Positions 30,501 through 39,066 are shown, numbered from the stretch's first letter. The stretch: DNA of 64,000 nt from Myxococcales bacterium (GCA_020633515.1 JACKDM010000021.1:10631-74630); one strand, 5' to 3'. The notes: generated from the letters alone by a model not told the origin. Made by a program: numbers and translations.

Positions 30501-33500
30501 GGATGTGCCGATGGCGGTGGATGTGATCCCGCCGCCGGGGGATCCGGCGGCGTCGCTGGGGAATCCGCGGGTGGCGCGGTTGTTCGATGGGAACAACCTG
30601 GAGTTTGCGATCCATCAGGATGGCTCGATTCGGAATGGGACGGGGAATGTGTTCCGGGGTGATGGGGGGCTTTCGAGCGGGGGGTTCTTGCTGGGGGTGC
30701 GGGGCGAGGGGGAGGCGGGCTTCGCGCCGTTCGTGGGGCGGGGGGGGCGCCTGGAGCTGGGGGGGCGGCAGGTGGTGCTGCCGGGGGATGGGCCGGGGGG
30801 GTTGCGGATCACGCGGAAGGTGTTCGTGCCGGCGGATGGGTACTTCGTGCGGTTCCTGGAGGTGCTGGAGAACCCGACGGATGCGCCGGTGACGGTGGAT
30901 TTGCAGGTGCAGAGCCACTTTTCGTTCACGACGGAGGTGCGGGACGGGTTCACGTTCACCGATCCGCCGCAGTTGGTGACGACGGGGAGCGGGGATGGGT
31001 TCGTGTTGGTGGGCGCGGCTTTGGGGGCGGGGGCGGATCGGTGGGCGATGGTGGATGACGATGATGATGTGGATCCGTTCGAGGCGGCGAACAGTCCGCC
31101 GGTGGTGCATGTGTTCGATGGGGACGCAGGGGGACGCGGGGCGGATGAGGCGGCGTTCGAGCTGGATCCGGGGGCGCGGTTCGCGCGGTTGTCGGCGACG
31201 TGGCGGCGGGTGGCGGTGCAGCCGCGGTCGACGGTGGTGGTGATGCATGTGGGGGTTCAGCAGCTCGATCGGGAGGGGGCGTTGGTGGCGGCGGAGCGGC
31301 TGGCGGCGGGGGCGCCGGAGCTGTTGGCGGGGCTGTCGGTGGGGGAGGTGGGGGCGTTGTTGAACTTCGGGGCGGGGGCGGTGGCGGCGTTGCCGGCGCT
31401 GGATGCGGCGGTGGAGGGGCGGGTGCTGGAGGGGGATGGGGTGACGTTGGTGCCGGGGGCGGGGGTGCGGTGGCAGAGTCGGCATCCGTTGTTTCGGCGG
31501 GTGCAGCGGGTGACGGCGCGGGCGGATGGGCGGTATGGGGTGGTGGCGCGGGTGGGGAGCGATCGGGGCGATAACGTGGTGGTGCCGCGGGTGGGGTTCG
31601 ATGTGTGGGGGGTTCATCCGAGTACGGAGCTGGTGGCGCCGCGGGTGGGGGGGGCGTGTGGTGGGGTGGGGGCGGCGGTGCGGGATGTCGTGTTCGGGAA
31701 TGGCGCGGTGGTGGGGGGGGTGGTGCGGCGGGCGGATGGGAACGTGGTGAGCTCGGGGGAGGTGGCGTTGCTGGATTCGGGGCTGCGGCGGGCGCCGCGG
31801 GTGCCGATCGCGGTGGATGGGCGGTTTGTGCTGACGGGGGTGCCGGCGGGGAGCTTCCGGGTGCAGGCGGAGGTGCCGATCCCGGGGGGGACGCCGCTCT
31901 TGGGGGGGGCGCCGGTGGTGGTGCGGGCGGGGGAGGCGCTGGAGGTGCCGATCACGTTGGCGGCGGCGGGGGGCGTGGGGGGGACGGTGCGGGATGGGGG
32001 GGGGAACCCGGCGGTGGGGGTCGCGGTGGGGGTGGCGGCGGGGGCGCTGCGGCGGCGGGGGGAGACGGATACCGGCGGGCGGTATGCGTTTTTCGATCTG
32101 CCGGAGGGCGTTGTACGGGTCTCCGCCACCGAGACGCGGACCGGAATCGTGAGCGCGGTGGATGTGCTGATCGACGCGGCGGAGCAGGCGACGGCCGATC
32201 TGGCGCTGGTGCCGCTGGGGTCGGTGCGGTTGGTGGTGACGGACTCGCGGGGGGCGGCGCTGGTGGATGCGCCGGTGGCGGTGCGGCGGGCGGCGATGGG
32301 GGAGCACTTCGTGTCGGCGGGGCGGACGGGGCCGGGCGGGGTGCTGCGGGTGTTCGACGTGCCGCGGGGGGCGTTCACGGTGCGGGCGCAGAATCCGCGG
32401 AACTCGGAGATCGTGGCGGCGGGGGATGGGGCGGTCGCGAACCACGGCGAGGAGGTCGAGCTGCGGTTGGTGGTGCCGGTGGACGAGCCGCCGCAGGTGG
32501 TGGTGACGGCGCCGGTGGCGGGGGCGGCGGTGCTCGAGGGCACCGTGGTGACGATCCGGGCGGAGGCGGTGGATGACTTCGGGGTGCGGCGGGTGGAGTT
32601 CTACGCGGACGGGGTGGCGATCGGGGCGGATGAGACCGCGCCGTATGCGGTGGATTATGTGATGCCGCAGGGTGATGGCGGGGCGGTGGCGGTGACGGCG
32701 GTGGCGGTGGATGGGGGGCAGAACCGGACGACGTCGGCGGTGGTGTCGGTGGTGCGGCGGGATGACGCGCAGCTCCCGACGGTGCGGTTCACGGCGCCGT
32801 TCGAGGGGGCGGCGTTCATCGAGGGCACGACGGTCGATGTGGCGGTGAACGCGGCGGATGACGTGGCGGTGGCGCGGGTGGAGTTCCTGGCGGATGGGGC
32901 GCCGATCGGGGTGGTGGCGGAGCCGCCGTATGCCGTGCGGTATGCGGTGCCGGTGGGTCGGCCGGGGGCGCTGACGCTGGCGGCGGTGGTGGTGGACGGG
33001 GCGGGGAATCGGGTGGAGGCGCAGCGGGTGATCACGGTCGTGGATGACGCGCCGCCGGTGCTGCGGGTGGTGGAGGTGCCGGCGCGGGTGGTCGAGGGGC
33101 AGCCGGTGCGGGTGGTGGCGGAGGTGGTGGATGAGGGGGAGGTGACGGTCGATCTGCTGGCGCCGGGGGGCGGGGGCGCGGGCGCTGTGCGGGTGGTGGA
33201 GACGCGTACACGGCCGCCGTATCGCTTCGAGCAGACCGCGCCGTCCGCCGCGTCCGTGGGTGGGATCTGGAACCTCACCGTGCGTGCTCGTGACACGCAA
33301 GACCAGGTCTCGCAGCTGGAAATCCCGATCGAGGTCATCGTCGACGCTCCGCCGGTCGTCCGGATCCTCGCGCCCGGCGTGGGCGCGGCGGGCACCGAGG
33401 GCGCGACCGTCGCGGTCACCGCGGAGGCCGAGGACGAGCTCGGGGTCGCTGAGGTCCGCTTCTTCGTCGACGGCGTCCAACGCGCCGCGCGCCTCGCGCC

Positions 33501-36500
33501 GCCCTTCACCGCCGATCTCCAGATCCCGGCCGGCGACGATGGCGCGCCGGTCGCGTTCCGCGTCGAGGCGGTCGACACCGGAGGCCAGGTCGGTCAGGCG
33601 CAGGTCGAGGTGACGCGACGCGACGACGCGGTCCCGCCGACCGGGCGCATCACCAGCCCCGAGGCCGGGAGCACGCTGACGGTCGGCCCGAGCGACGTGA
33701 TGATCCTGCTCGCTCGCGATACGCGCGCGGGGCCGATCGCCGACATCGGCTTCGGCGGGGACGGGCGCGCGGCGCAGGTCGCGGTGGCGCGGGCGCTGGT
33801 CGCCCGGTTCGATCCCGCCACGACCCGGATCGGGGTCGCCGACTACGCTGATGCGGCGCTGACCCGGCAGGCGATCACCGGCGACTTCGCCGCGGTCGAC
33901 GCCGCCTTCGCCGCCTTCGCCGCTCGTGGGGTCGCTGGTGGCCCCGATCTCGGCGACGCGGTCGACGAAGCGCTGCGGCGCCTCGTCCGGGCCCCGGCTC
34001 GGCGGGCGGCGGCGCCGGTGGTCTATCTCTTCTCACTCGGTGGCGGGGCGCTGCCGGGGGCCGCGCTCGAACGGGCGGTCGCGGCGGGGCTGGTGGTGCA
34101 CACCGTCGGCTTCGGGGCGGTCGCCGATCCGGTCCTCGGCCAGATCGCCGCGGTGACGGGCGGGGTCTACACCCGCCTCGCCGGGCCGGCCGATCTCACG
34201 GCGCTCGACAGGGTCGCGCAGATCGGCGCGGCGGCGCTGGTGGTCACCGTCGACGCGAGCGACGACGTCGCCGTGCGGCGGGTGACCTCCAGCGTGACCG
34301 GCGCGGGGATCGCGACCGAGGTGGTCGATGATCGGGCGCCGTTCAACATGATCGTCGACCTGCCCCCGCTCGCGGGCCCCACCGCGCTGATCCTGGGGGG
34401 CTCGGTCGAGGACTTCGGCGATGTCGCGACGCCTCTGGAGCCGGTCGAGGTCACCGTGCTCCCGGCCGATACCGCGCCGGTCATCGACGCGGTGGCCCCC
34501 ACGGTGGGCGCGGAGGGCGATCTCGTCGTGTTGAGCGGCCGCTTCTTCGACCCGGCGGCCGCGCGCAATACGGTGCGCTTCGGCGGTGCGGCGGGGCGGG
34601 TGATCGACGCGACCAAGATCGAGCTGGTCGTCGAGGTCCCGCTCGGGGCTGGAGACGGCATCACGGTCGAAGCCGAAGGGCGGCGGTCGTCGCCGATCGC
34701 GTTCGCGCTCGACAACGACCGTGATGGCATGACCGACGCCGAGGAGCGCGCGCGCGGTCTCGATCCACGGGTGGCAGACAGCGACGGGGATGGCATCGAC
34801 GACGGCGACGAGCTCGCGGCCGGGACTGATCCGGGGCTGGCGGACACGGATGGGGATGGGCTACGCGATGGGTTCGAGGTGGCGTTCGGCTTCGATCCGA
34901 CCGGCCCCGACGACGGTGGTGGAGACCCGGACAACGACGGGTTGATCAACCGGCGTGAGCAGCTCGCGGCCACCGATCCGCGGGTCCCCGACAGCGACGG
35001 CGACGGCCTCCTCGACGGCGCGGAGATCGACACCCACGGCACCGACCCCGCCCGCGCCGACACGGACGGGGGCGGCGTGGTCGACGGCGACGAGGTGCGC
35101 GACGACGGGACCGATCCGCGCCTCGCGGGCGATGACCGGGCGCCTCGAGCGACCCCCCTCGTGCTGCGCGATGGGGATGGCTTCAACTGGGACATCGCCG
35201 ACGACGGGCACGTCGAGCAGGGGACCTTCGATGCGTTCGACGGTGCCCTGCGGCTGCGTGTCGGGGGACAGGCGTTCCCCGTGGGGGCGCGCGTCACCGC
35301 CGAACTCGGCGGCCGCCAGCTCCGCATCGGCCCCGCGGCCGTGGCGGGATTGCAGGTGCGACGAAAGGTCTATGTGCCCGCCGACGCCGGCTTCGCGCGC
35401 TACGCCGAGATCATCGACAACCCGAGCGGCGCCGCCGTCGCCGTCACGGTGCAGTTGACCGGGCGCCTCGGCAGCGACGGTGAGACCAGGCTGGTCGCCT
35501 CATCGTCGGCTGACGGGCAGACGACGGCCGCCGATGACTGGTGGATCACCGACGATGGCGACGCGGGCGGCGGCGATCCCCCCGTCGAGCTGACCTTCTC
35601 CGGCGTCGGCGCGCGGGTCGAACCGAGCCTCGCGCGGGTGGTCGGCGCGACCTACACGATCGACTTGCCCGTCGTTGTTCCGGCCTCGGGGCGCGTGGTG
35701 GTGCTGCACTTCGCTCGTCAGCGCCCCAATCGGGCGGCTGCGCTCGCCGACGCGGGCGCGCTGGCGTCACTGTCGGGCGGCGCGCTCGCGGGGTTGCGCG
35801 TGGATGAGCGGGCGGGGGTCGTCAACTTCAACGCGGCGCCAGACGCCGACGGTGATGGCCTCTCCGACGTGGATGAGCTGACGTCGGGGACCGATCCGGC
35901 GGCGCCGGACACCGACGACGATGGGCTCCTCGACGGCTTCGAAGTGCGCTTCGGCTTCGACCCGCTCACCGCCGGTGAGGGTGGGGGAGACCCGGACAAC
36001 GACGGGCTGACGACGCTCCGCGAGCAGGCGGCCGGCACGAATCCCCGCCGCTTCGACAGCGACGGCGACGGCCTCGGCGATGGCGCTGAGCTCGATCTGC
36101 ACGGCACTGATCCGCTCTCGATCGACACCGACCTCGACGGCCTGACCGACGGCGTCGAGATCGATGAAGCCGGCAGCGATCCCACGGCGGCCGACACGGA
36201 CGGCGACGGCCTCGACGACGCCGACGAGTTCGAACTCATCGGGACCGATCCCGCCCGACCCGACACCGACGGCGATGGCATGCCCGACGGTTACGAGTTC
36301 GCCGAAGGCTTCGACCCCCTCCTCGCCGCAGACGGCGTCGCGGATGCCGACCTCGACGGGCTCGTCAACCGCGCCGAGTTCGCCGCCGGCACCGATCCGC
36401 GCGACGCGGACAGCGACGACGATGGCCTCCATGACGGCGAAGAGGTGGCCATCGGCACCGACCCGCTCGAGGTCGACACCGATGGCGGCGGTCGGAGTGA

Positions 36501-38004
36501 CTTCGACGAGACTCGGCGCGACGGCACCAACCCGCTCGACCCGCTCGACGACCGGCTCGTCGCACCGCTGCCGGTGACCCTGGTCGACGGCGCGGGCTAC
36601 CGGTGGGACGTCGTCGCCGGCGGCGCGATCGCCGATGGCACCGACAATGCCTTCGACAATGCCTTCCGCCTCGGCGGCGATGTCTTCTTCGACTACGCGG
36701 GCGAGGCCCTCCTCGTGGCGGCCGGGCGCGAGCTCGTCCTCGGCCCCCTCCAGATCAACGCGCCCGGTGGACCGCTGCGGATCACTCGACGGATCTTCGT
36801 GCCCGCCGACGAGGCGTTCGTCAGGTATGTCGACGTCTTCGAGAACCCCGGCGCCGTGCCGCGAGCGCTCGATGTCGACCTCGCGGTCGACCTCGGCAGT
36901 GACGCAACCACTCGCCTCGTCGTCGAGACCACTGACGACGGAAGCATCGACCCGCGAGACGACGCATGGGTGATCGCGAGCGAGTCCGATCATGCCGTCG
37001 CCATGGTCGTCGCCGACGAGCGGGCGCCGCTGCGTCCATTGGCGGCCAGCCTCGGCGGTGATGACGTCTCCGTGACCTGGCGCCTCCTCGTCCCGGCGCA
37101 AGGCCGCGTGGCGCTGCTGCACTACGCGGCGCAGCGCAGCGACATCGAGAGCGCAGCCAGCGCCGCCGACCGACTGCTGCGATTGCAAGGCGCAGCGCTC
37201 GCCGACCTCGACCCCGCGCTGCGTGCGGTCGTCGTCAATCGAAGCCTCGTCCCCGACACCGACGGGGACGATCTGCGAGACGACGAGGAAGCCCTCGCAG
37301 GGACGGATCCGGCCGATCCGGACAGCGACGCCGACGGGCTGCGTGATGGCTTCGAGGTGCGATTCGGCTTCGATCCGCTGTCGCCCGGTGAAGGTGGGGG
37401 AGACCCGGACAACGATGAGCTCACGACCCTCGACGAGCAGGCCATCGGCAGCGACCCGACGCTCGCCGACACCGACGGCGACGGCCTCACCGATGGCGCC
37501 GAAGCCACCTTGCACGGCACGCTGCCCACCCGCGCCGACACCGACCGCGGCGGCGTCGACGATGGCGCAGAGATCGCCGCTGGCACCGACCCACTCGACC
37601 CTGCCGACGACCGAGGCAACCCCGGCCTCTGCGAGTTCACCGCCAACGCCTTCCTCGTCACCCCGCCCGGCGGGCGCTATGCCTTCGACACGACCGGAGC
37701 GCCCTCGAGCGGCGCGAGCACGTTCTGTGGCGGAGGCGGTGGTCAGGCGGTAGCGGTCGTCGACGTCGTCGAGCGCGCCGAAGTGTCGATGATCATCATC
37801 GACGCCGAGCACGACACCGTCATTGCGTTGCAGGAGGTGTGCGGTGACGACGCCAGCGAGGTCGACTGCAACGACGACTTCAACGACGTCCTCTCGGGGC
37901 TCGAGCTCATCCTGGAGCCGGGGCGCTACTACCTGATCCTCGATGGCTTCGAAGGCGACGAAGGGCAGGGCACCCTCGAGGTCACCTACACTGCCCGTCC
38001 TTGA
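27526..38004 (+). CDS. Giant secreted multidomain surface protein (paralogue 2)
   Basis: 3492 aa. ATG 27526 follows TGGGGGAG and a signal peptide ending GAWAQ. Order as in paralogue 1: Big_2-like 122-195; TSP3; carboxypeptidase-regulatory-like repeats to about 1001; unnamed module copies at 1013-1280, 2541-2770 and 3013-3242; Ig-like repeats; vWA-like 2055-2222; IPT/TIG-like 2315-2393; TSP3 blocks between modules. The end differs: instead of the VHL-like and amidotransferase-like domains it carries one PPC-like domain (3365-3492, EVDCNDDFND, YYLILDGFEG) like those of the Cys-rich lipoprotein. The vWA metal site looks lost (LLARDTRAG in place of DxSxS, LFSLGG in place of a late SDG). It holds about eight dispersed-motif copies. 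Codons end in G up to about 33.24 kb and in C afterwards. Its stop overlaps the convergent transposase gene by 19 bp. Confidence 0.9.
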   Translation: MSSCLRVAVVSCLALVVVCPGAWAQTWVGGEQVTLGEGCVVNIANRTARPGAGGAFAIPNVPFEEGVRSRVRAVCNRGGRLVYGASELLDLREDGAPVKVAFDRVPPLPRRLVLHAVNDDPVIVDADARLSVIALAEMGDGRSLFVSPPTAGTRWTSSDPTVATVDAQGIVTPLRRGEVIVRAQLEGISGSLRVRVEIPADRDGDGLPDEWEVQNGLDPDDPGDALLDVDLDGLDAVQEFAAGTSPVVGDADGDGLLDGDEVARGTDARRADSDGDGLLDGEELRVGTDPGVGDTDNDGISDGAELAYGLDPLGFDETTTVMGRAVDGDGVAVAGAVVLVDDRFGGVTNVAGVFEVGGVLAGVDRLDVSVRAVRGGAVLDGKVRVVPVPMGSTDAGVVTLRPARGAVGGTIRGPRGNAVAGARVRVRVGEDERAVNANAAGQYLLQRFDEGPVTVVATDPRTGLRGFASAVLVAGASVTVDVGLTASGTVEGTVFGRGDVPVGPGVPVVLRGPVNRETVTDRFSRFRFDFIALGAYTVEAFDGVGNRGRTGAAITGTNQVVAADVTFLGKGRVRGLVETGGGALVAGAQVALSGSGVFGGSGSAVSDGVGAFVIEDVFVGPFAVTARDPRTGLAAAGEGRVSFEGEDVRVSLTLRAAGQIGGMVRASDEETPVPGAIVTVDPGGRRVVADGAGRFVVEGLPLGRYAVTAQPVGEADRGRVEVDVLEADREVVADVTLRGLGTVEVRVRDAGGAAVANTRVALSGRAGFVQELVGVSGADGVARFEGVIAGGFGVAATEPLSGLSGEVASSVLAGETVGVELRLEGAATVSGRALAADGATPVRGVRVRLVPSEREVWSDAAGRFRFDLVPVAGGPYGLEAFDGTGTRRARVVGVAPVAHGEVVERDLVLIGTGTVVGVARDPEGRPVVGAAVTVDSAVEGAPRRFAATGPDGVFRVVGVPVGRVTVAASLRAGRLAGQRLGEVRADGEVVELDVPMAVDVIPPPGDPAASLGNPRVARLFDGNNLEFAIHQDGSIRNGTGNVFRGDGGLSSGGFLLGVRGEGEAGFAPFVGRGGRLELGGRQVVLPGDGPGGLRITRKVFVPADGYFVRFLEVLENPTDAPVTVDLQVQSHFSFTTEVRDGFTFTDPPQLVTTGSGDGFVLVGAALGAGADRWAMVDDDDDVDPFEAANSPPVVHVFDGDAGGRGADEAAFELDPGARFARLSATWRRVAVQPRSTVVVMHVGVQQLDREGALVAAERLAAGAPELLAGLSVGEVGALLNFGAGAVAALPALDAAVEGRVLEGDGVTLVPGAGVRWQSRHPLFRRVQRVTARADGRYGVVARVGSDRGDNVVVPRVGFDVWGVHPSTELVAPRVGGACGGVGAAVRDVVFGNGAVVGGVVRRADGNVVSSGEVALLDSGLRRAPRVPIAVDGRFVLTGVPAGSFRVQAEVPIPGGTPLLGGAPVVVRAGEALEVPITLAAAGGVGGTVRDGGGNPAVGVAVGVAAGALRRRGETDTGGRYAFFDLPEGVVRVSATETRTGIVSAVDVLIDAAEQATADLALVPLGSVRLVVTDSRGAALVDAPVAVRRAAMGEHFVSAGRTGPGGVLRVFDVPRGAFTVRAQNPRNSEIVAAGDGAVANHGEEVELRLVVPVDEPPQVVVTAPVAGAAVLEGTVVTIRAEAVDDFGVRRVEFYADGVAIGADETAPYAVDYVMPQGDGGAVAVTAVAVDGGQNRTTSAVVSVVRRDDAQLPTVRFTAPFEGAAFIEGTTVDVAVNAADDVAVARVEFLADGAPIGVVAEPPYAVRYAVPVGRPGALTLAAVVVDGAGNRVEAQRVITVVDDAPPVLRVVEVPARVVEGQPVRVVAEVVDEGEVTVDLLAPGGGGAGAVRVVETRTRPPYRFEQTAPSAASVGGIWNLTVRARDTQDQVSQLEIPIEVIVDAPPVVRILAPGVGAAGTEGATVAVTAEAEDELGVAEVRFFVDGVQRAARLAPPFTADLQIPAGDDGAPVAFRVEAVDTGGQVGQAQVEVTRRDDAVPPTGRITSPEAGSTLTVGPSDVMILLARDTRAGPIADIGFGGDGRAAQVAVARALVARFDPATTRIGVADYADAALTRQAITGDFAAVDAAFAAFAARGVAGGPDLGDAVDEALRRLVRAPARRAAAPVVYLFSLGGGALPGAALERAVAAGLVVHTVGFGAVADPVLGQIAAVTGGVYTRLAGPADLTALDRVAQIGAAALVVTVDASDDVAVRRVTSSVTGAGIATEVVDDRAPFNMIVDLPPLAGPTALILGGSVEDFGDVATPLEPVEVTVLPADTAPVIDAVAPTVGAEGDLVVLSGRFFDPAAARNTVRFGGAAGRVIDATKIELVVEVPLGAGDGITVEAEGRRSSPIAFALDNDRDGMTDAEERARGLDPRVADSDGDGIDDGDELAAGTDPGLADTDGDGLRDGFEVAFGFDPTGPDDGGGDPDNDGLINRREQLAATDPRVPDSDGDGLLDGAEIDTHGTDPARADTDGGGVVDGDEVRDDGTDPRLAGDDRAPRATPLVLRDGDGFNWDIADDGHVEQGTFDAFDGALRLRVGGQAFPVGARVTAELGGRQLRIGPAAVAGLQVRRKVYVPADAGFARYAEIIDNPSGAAVAVTVQLTGRLGSDGETRLVASSSADGQTTAADDWWITDDGDAGGGDPPVELTFSGVGARVEPSLARVVGATYTIDLPVVVPASGRVVVLHFARQRPNRAAALADAGALASLSGGALAGLRVDERAGVVNFNAAPDADGDGLSDVDELTSGTDPAAPDTDDDGLLDGFEVRFGFDPLTAGEGGGDPDNDGLTTLREQAAGTNPRRFDSDGDGLGDGAELDLHGTDPLSIDTDLDGLTDGVEIDEAGSDPTAADTDGDGLDDADEFELIGTDPARPDTDGDGMPDGYEFAEGFDPLLAADGVADADLDGLVNRAEFAAGTDPRDADSDDDGLHDGEEVAIGTDPLEVDTDGGGRSDFDETRRDGTNPLDPLDDRLVAPLPVTLVDGAGYRWDVVAGGAIADGTDNAFDNAFRLGGDVFFDYAGEALLVAAGRELVLGPLQINAPGGPLRITRRIFVPADEAFVRYVDVFENPGAVPRALDVDLAVDLGSDATTRLVVETTDDGSIDPRDDAWVIASESDHAVAMVVADERAPLRPLAASLGGDDVSVTWRLLVPAQGRVALLHYAAQRSDIESAASAADRLLRLQGAALADLDPALRAVVVNRSLVPDTDGDDLRDDEEALAGTDPADPDSDADGLRDGFEVRFGFDPLSPGEGGGDPDNDELTTLDEQAIGSDPTLADTDGDGLTDGAEATLHGTLPTRADTDRGGVDDGAEIAAGTDPLDPADDRGNPGLCEFTANAFLVTPPGGRYAFDTTGAPSSGASTFCGGGGGQAVAVVDVVERAEVSMIIIDAEHDTVIALQEVCGDDASEVDCNDDFNDVLSGLELILEPGRYYLILDGFEGDEGQGTLEVTYTARP
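27956..27974 (-). repeat. Dispersed motif, minus orientation
   Basis: TGTTCGTGTCTCCACCAAC inside giant paralogue 2, read as LFVSPPT. Paralogue 1 has VRAITDPS at the same alignment position with no length change. Confidence 0.7.
28396..28414 (+). repeat. Dispersed motif, one mismatch
   Basis: GGTGTGGGAGACACGGACA within a TSP3 repeat (GVGDTDNDG). Paralogue 1 reads GVADSDGDG here, so chance similarity to the repeat codons contributes. Confidence 0.55.
29466..29484 (-). repeat. Dispersed motif, minus orientation
   Basis: TGTTCGGGTCTCCCTCACC, read as VRVSLT in a stretch whose codons otherwise end in G. Paralogue 1 has ARVTVT, the same length. Confidence 0.8.
32112..32130 (-). repeat. Dispersed motif, minus orientation
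   Basis: TGTACGGGTCTCCGCCACC, read as VRVSAT. The next codons GAGACGCGGACC echo the plus-orientation core. Confidence 0.85.
33192..33210 (+). repeat. Dispersed motif at codon-usage boundary
   Basis: GGTGGTGGAGACGCGTACA, read as VVETRT. Third-position usage of the gene flips from G-rich to C-rich within about 40 bp downstream. Confidence 0.85.
34915..34933 (+). repeat. Dispersed motif in TSP3 repeat
   Basis: GGTGGTGGAGACCCGGACA, read as GGGDPD, a different reading frame from the copy at 33192. Confidence 0.85.
35980..35998 (+). repeat. Dispersed motif in TSP3 repeat
   Basis: GGTGGGGGAGACCCGGACA, read as GGGDPD. The paralogue has [11 protein letters not shown] at this place. Confidence 0.85.
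37393..37411 (+). repeat. Dispersed motif in TSP3 repeat
   Basis: GGTGGGGGAGACCCGGACA, identical to the copy at 35980, about 0.6 kb from the 3' end of the transposase gene. Confidence 0.85.
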
Positions 38005-38969
38005 GGGCCACCGGAAGCCTGCCCCGACGCCCACGGCCCGAACCGCCGGCATGGCAATCGACCCGGGTCCCACCCACCCATGGGGAAGCAGAACGCTTCA
38101 CCGTGCACCATCGCTTGCCATGCCTCACGATACGCCTCGACGAAGTGTCCCAGCGCTTCGCCAAAGCGCCGCCGGAGCGGCTCCCCCGATGCGAAGACCC
38201 TCTTCGCCGCCCGTGTCACTGGCGTGGTTCGTGGTCGCCCGAAAGGATTGAGCCGGCGCAGGCGCTCGACAGCAGGCAGCCGCACACGCTCTCGCCGTTG
38301 CCGCTCACGCGTCTCTTCTTCGATCGCTGCCTCGAGGCCCGAGAACCAGGCTCGACGGGCTTCGATGGTCTCGCCGGCGAGAAAGGGTGGGGGGTCGAGT
38401 TCGAGCACGACCGATTGGCTGAACGCTTCCTCCTCGACTCTCCGACTGCGCGCGGCCGACCGCTGCCGCGCGCGATCCACCCACCGCCCGATCAGGGCCT
38501 TGCCGCGACACAAGGCATCGATGCATTGAACCCCCGGCCAGTCACGGGGCCGCGCCGTCAAATCGTCCTTCGTCGCCTGATCGAACAGGTAGCGGTAACG
38601 CGCCCTCAAGGCATCGTCGTCGAGGATCTGCGCGATGTGTGGCGGCCGCGCGAAGACATGCCCTTCGCCGCCGTAGAGCCGCCGGGCAAGGCGGGCGAGC
38701 CCGCTGTGTACGTCGCGGAGGAAGGCAGAGAGCGTCTCGTGGTCGGGAACCGAGAGCAGCGCGTGCACATGATTGGATGCGATGTGCAAGCAAAGGACCC
38801 CGACCGCGTAACGTGCGCGGGCGCGGGCATAGATCGCGGTAGCGGCCTCGGTGAAGGCTCGCGTCGGCGCGAGGAGGTAGCGTCGGCTGATGGTGCGAAT
38901 GCTCACCTCGAGGATGGCAGGGCCGCGATCGAGCTGGAGGAAGCGGGGCGGAGGAGGCATGACGGGCAT
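37986..38969 (-). CDS. REP-associated-type tyrosine transposase (Y1_Tnp)
   Basis: 327 aa. Members of this single-strand transposase family (related to IS200/IS605 TnpA) cut DNA with one Tyr using a His-hydrophobic-His metal site. Here the site is ASNHVHALL (His67, His69) and the likely nucleophile is Tyr127 in ARYRYLFDQATKDDL, followed by RPRDWPG, which matches the NPVRAGLVxRPEDWPW block of the family. The protein is longer than the usual ~150-230 aa, with a basic C-terminal extension of unclear role. No accessory TnpB and no clear element ends are present, so it may be domesticated. It runs convergently into the giant operon, overlapping its last gene by 19 bp. A nested inverted repeat lies about 100 bp upstream of its start. 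RAYT-type enzymes mobilise short GTAG/GGAG-plus-hairpin repeats, which is relevant to the dispersed GGAGAC motif here. Confidence 0.85.
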   Translation of the reverse strand: MPVMPPPPRFLQLDRGPAILEVSIRTISRRYLLAPTRAFTEAATAIYARARARYAVGVLCLHIASNHVHALLSVPDHETLSAFLRDVHSGLARLARRLYGGEGHVFARPPHIAQILDDDALRARYRYLFDQATKDDLTARPRDWPGVQCIDALCRGKALIGRWVDRARQRSAARSRRVEEEAFSQSVVLELDPPPFLAGETIEARRAWFSGLEAAIEEETRERQRRERVRLPAVERLRRLNPFGRPRTTPVTRAAKRVFASGEPLRRRFGEALGHFVEAYREAWQAMVHGEAFCFPMGGWDPGRLPCRRFGPWASGQASGGPQGRAV

Positions 38970-39066
38970 CCGGGCTCATGGCGTCGCGGGTCATGAACGG
39001 CAAGTTGAATGCCAGGTACTCATCCCTTTCAGGACGGGCGCTTACAGCAGCGGCGGTCGAGGTCGA

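Noticed and set aside
37980..38010. Rho-independent terminators at the convergent gene ends near 38.0, 41.93 and 58.71 kb
   Set aside because: The genes overlap or abut, and no GC hairpin followed by a T run is visible.
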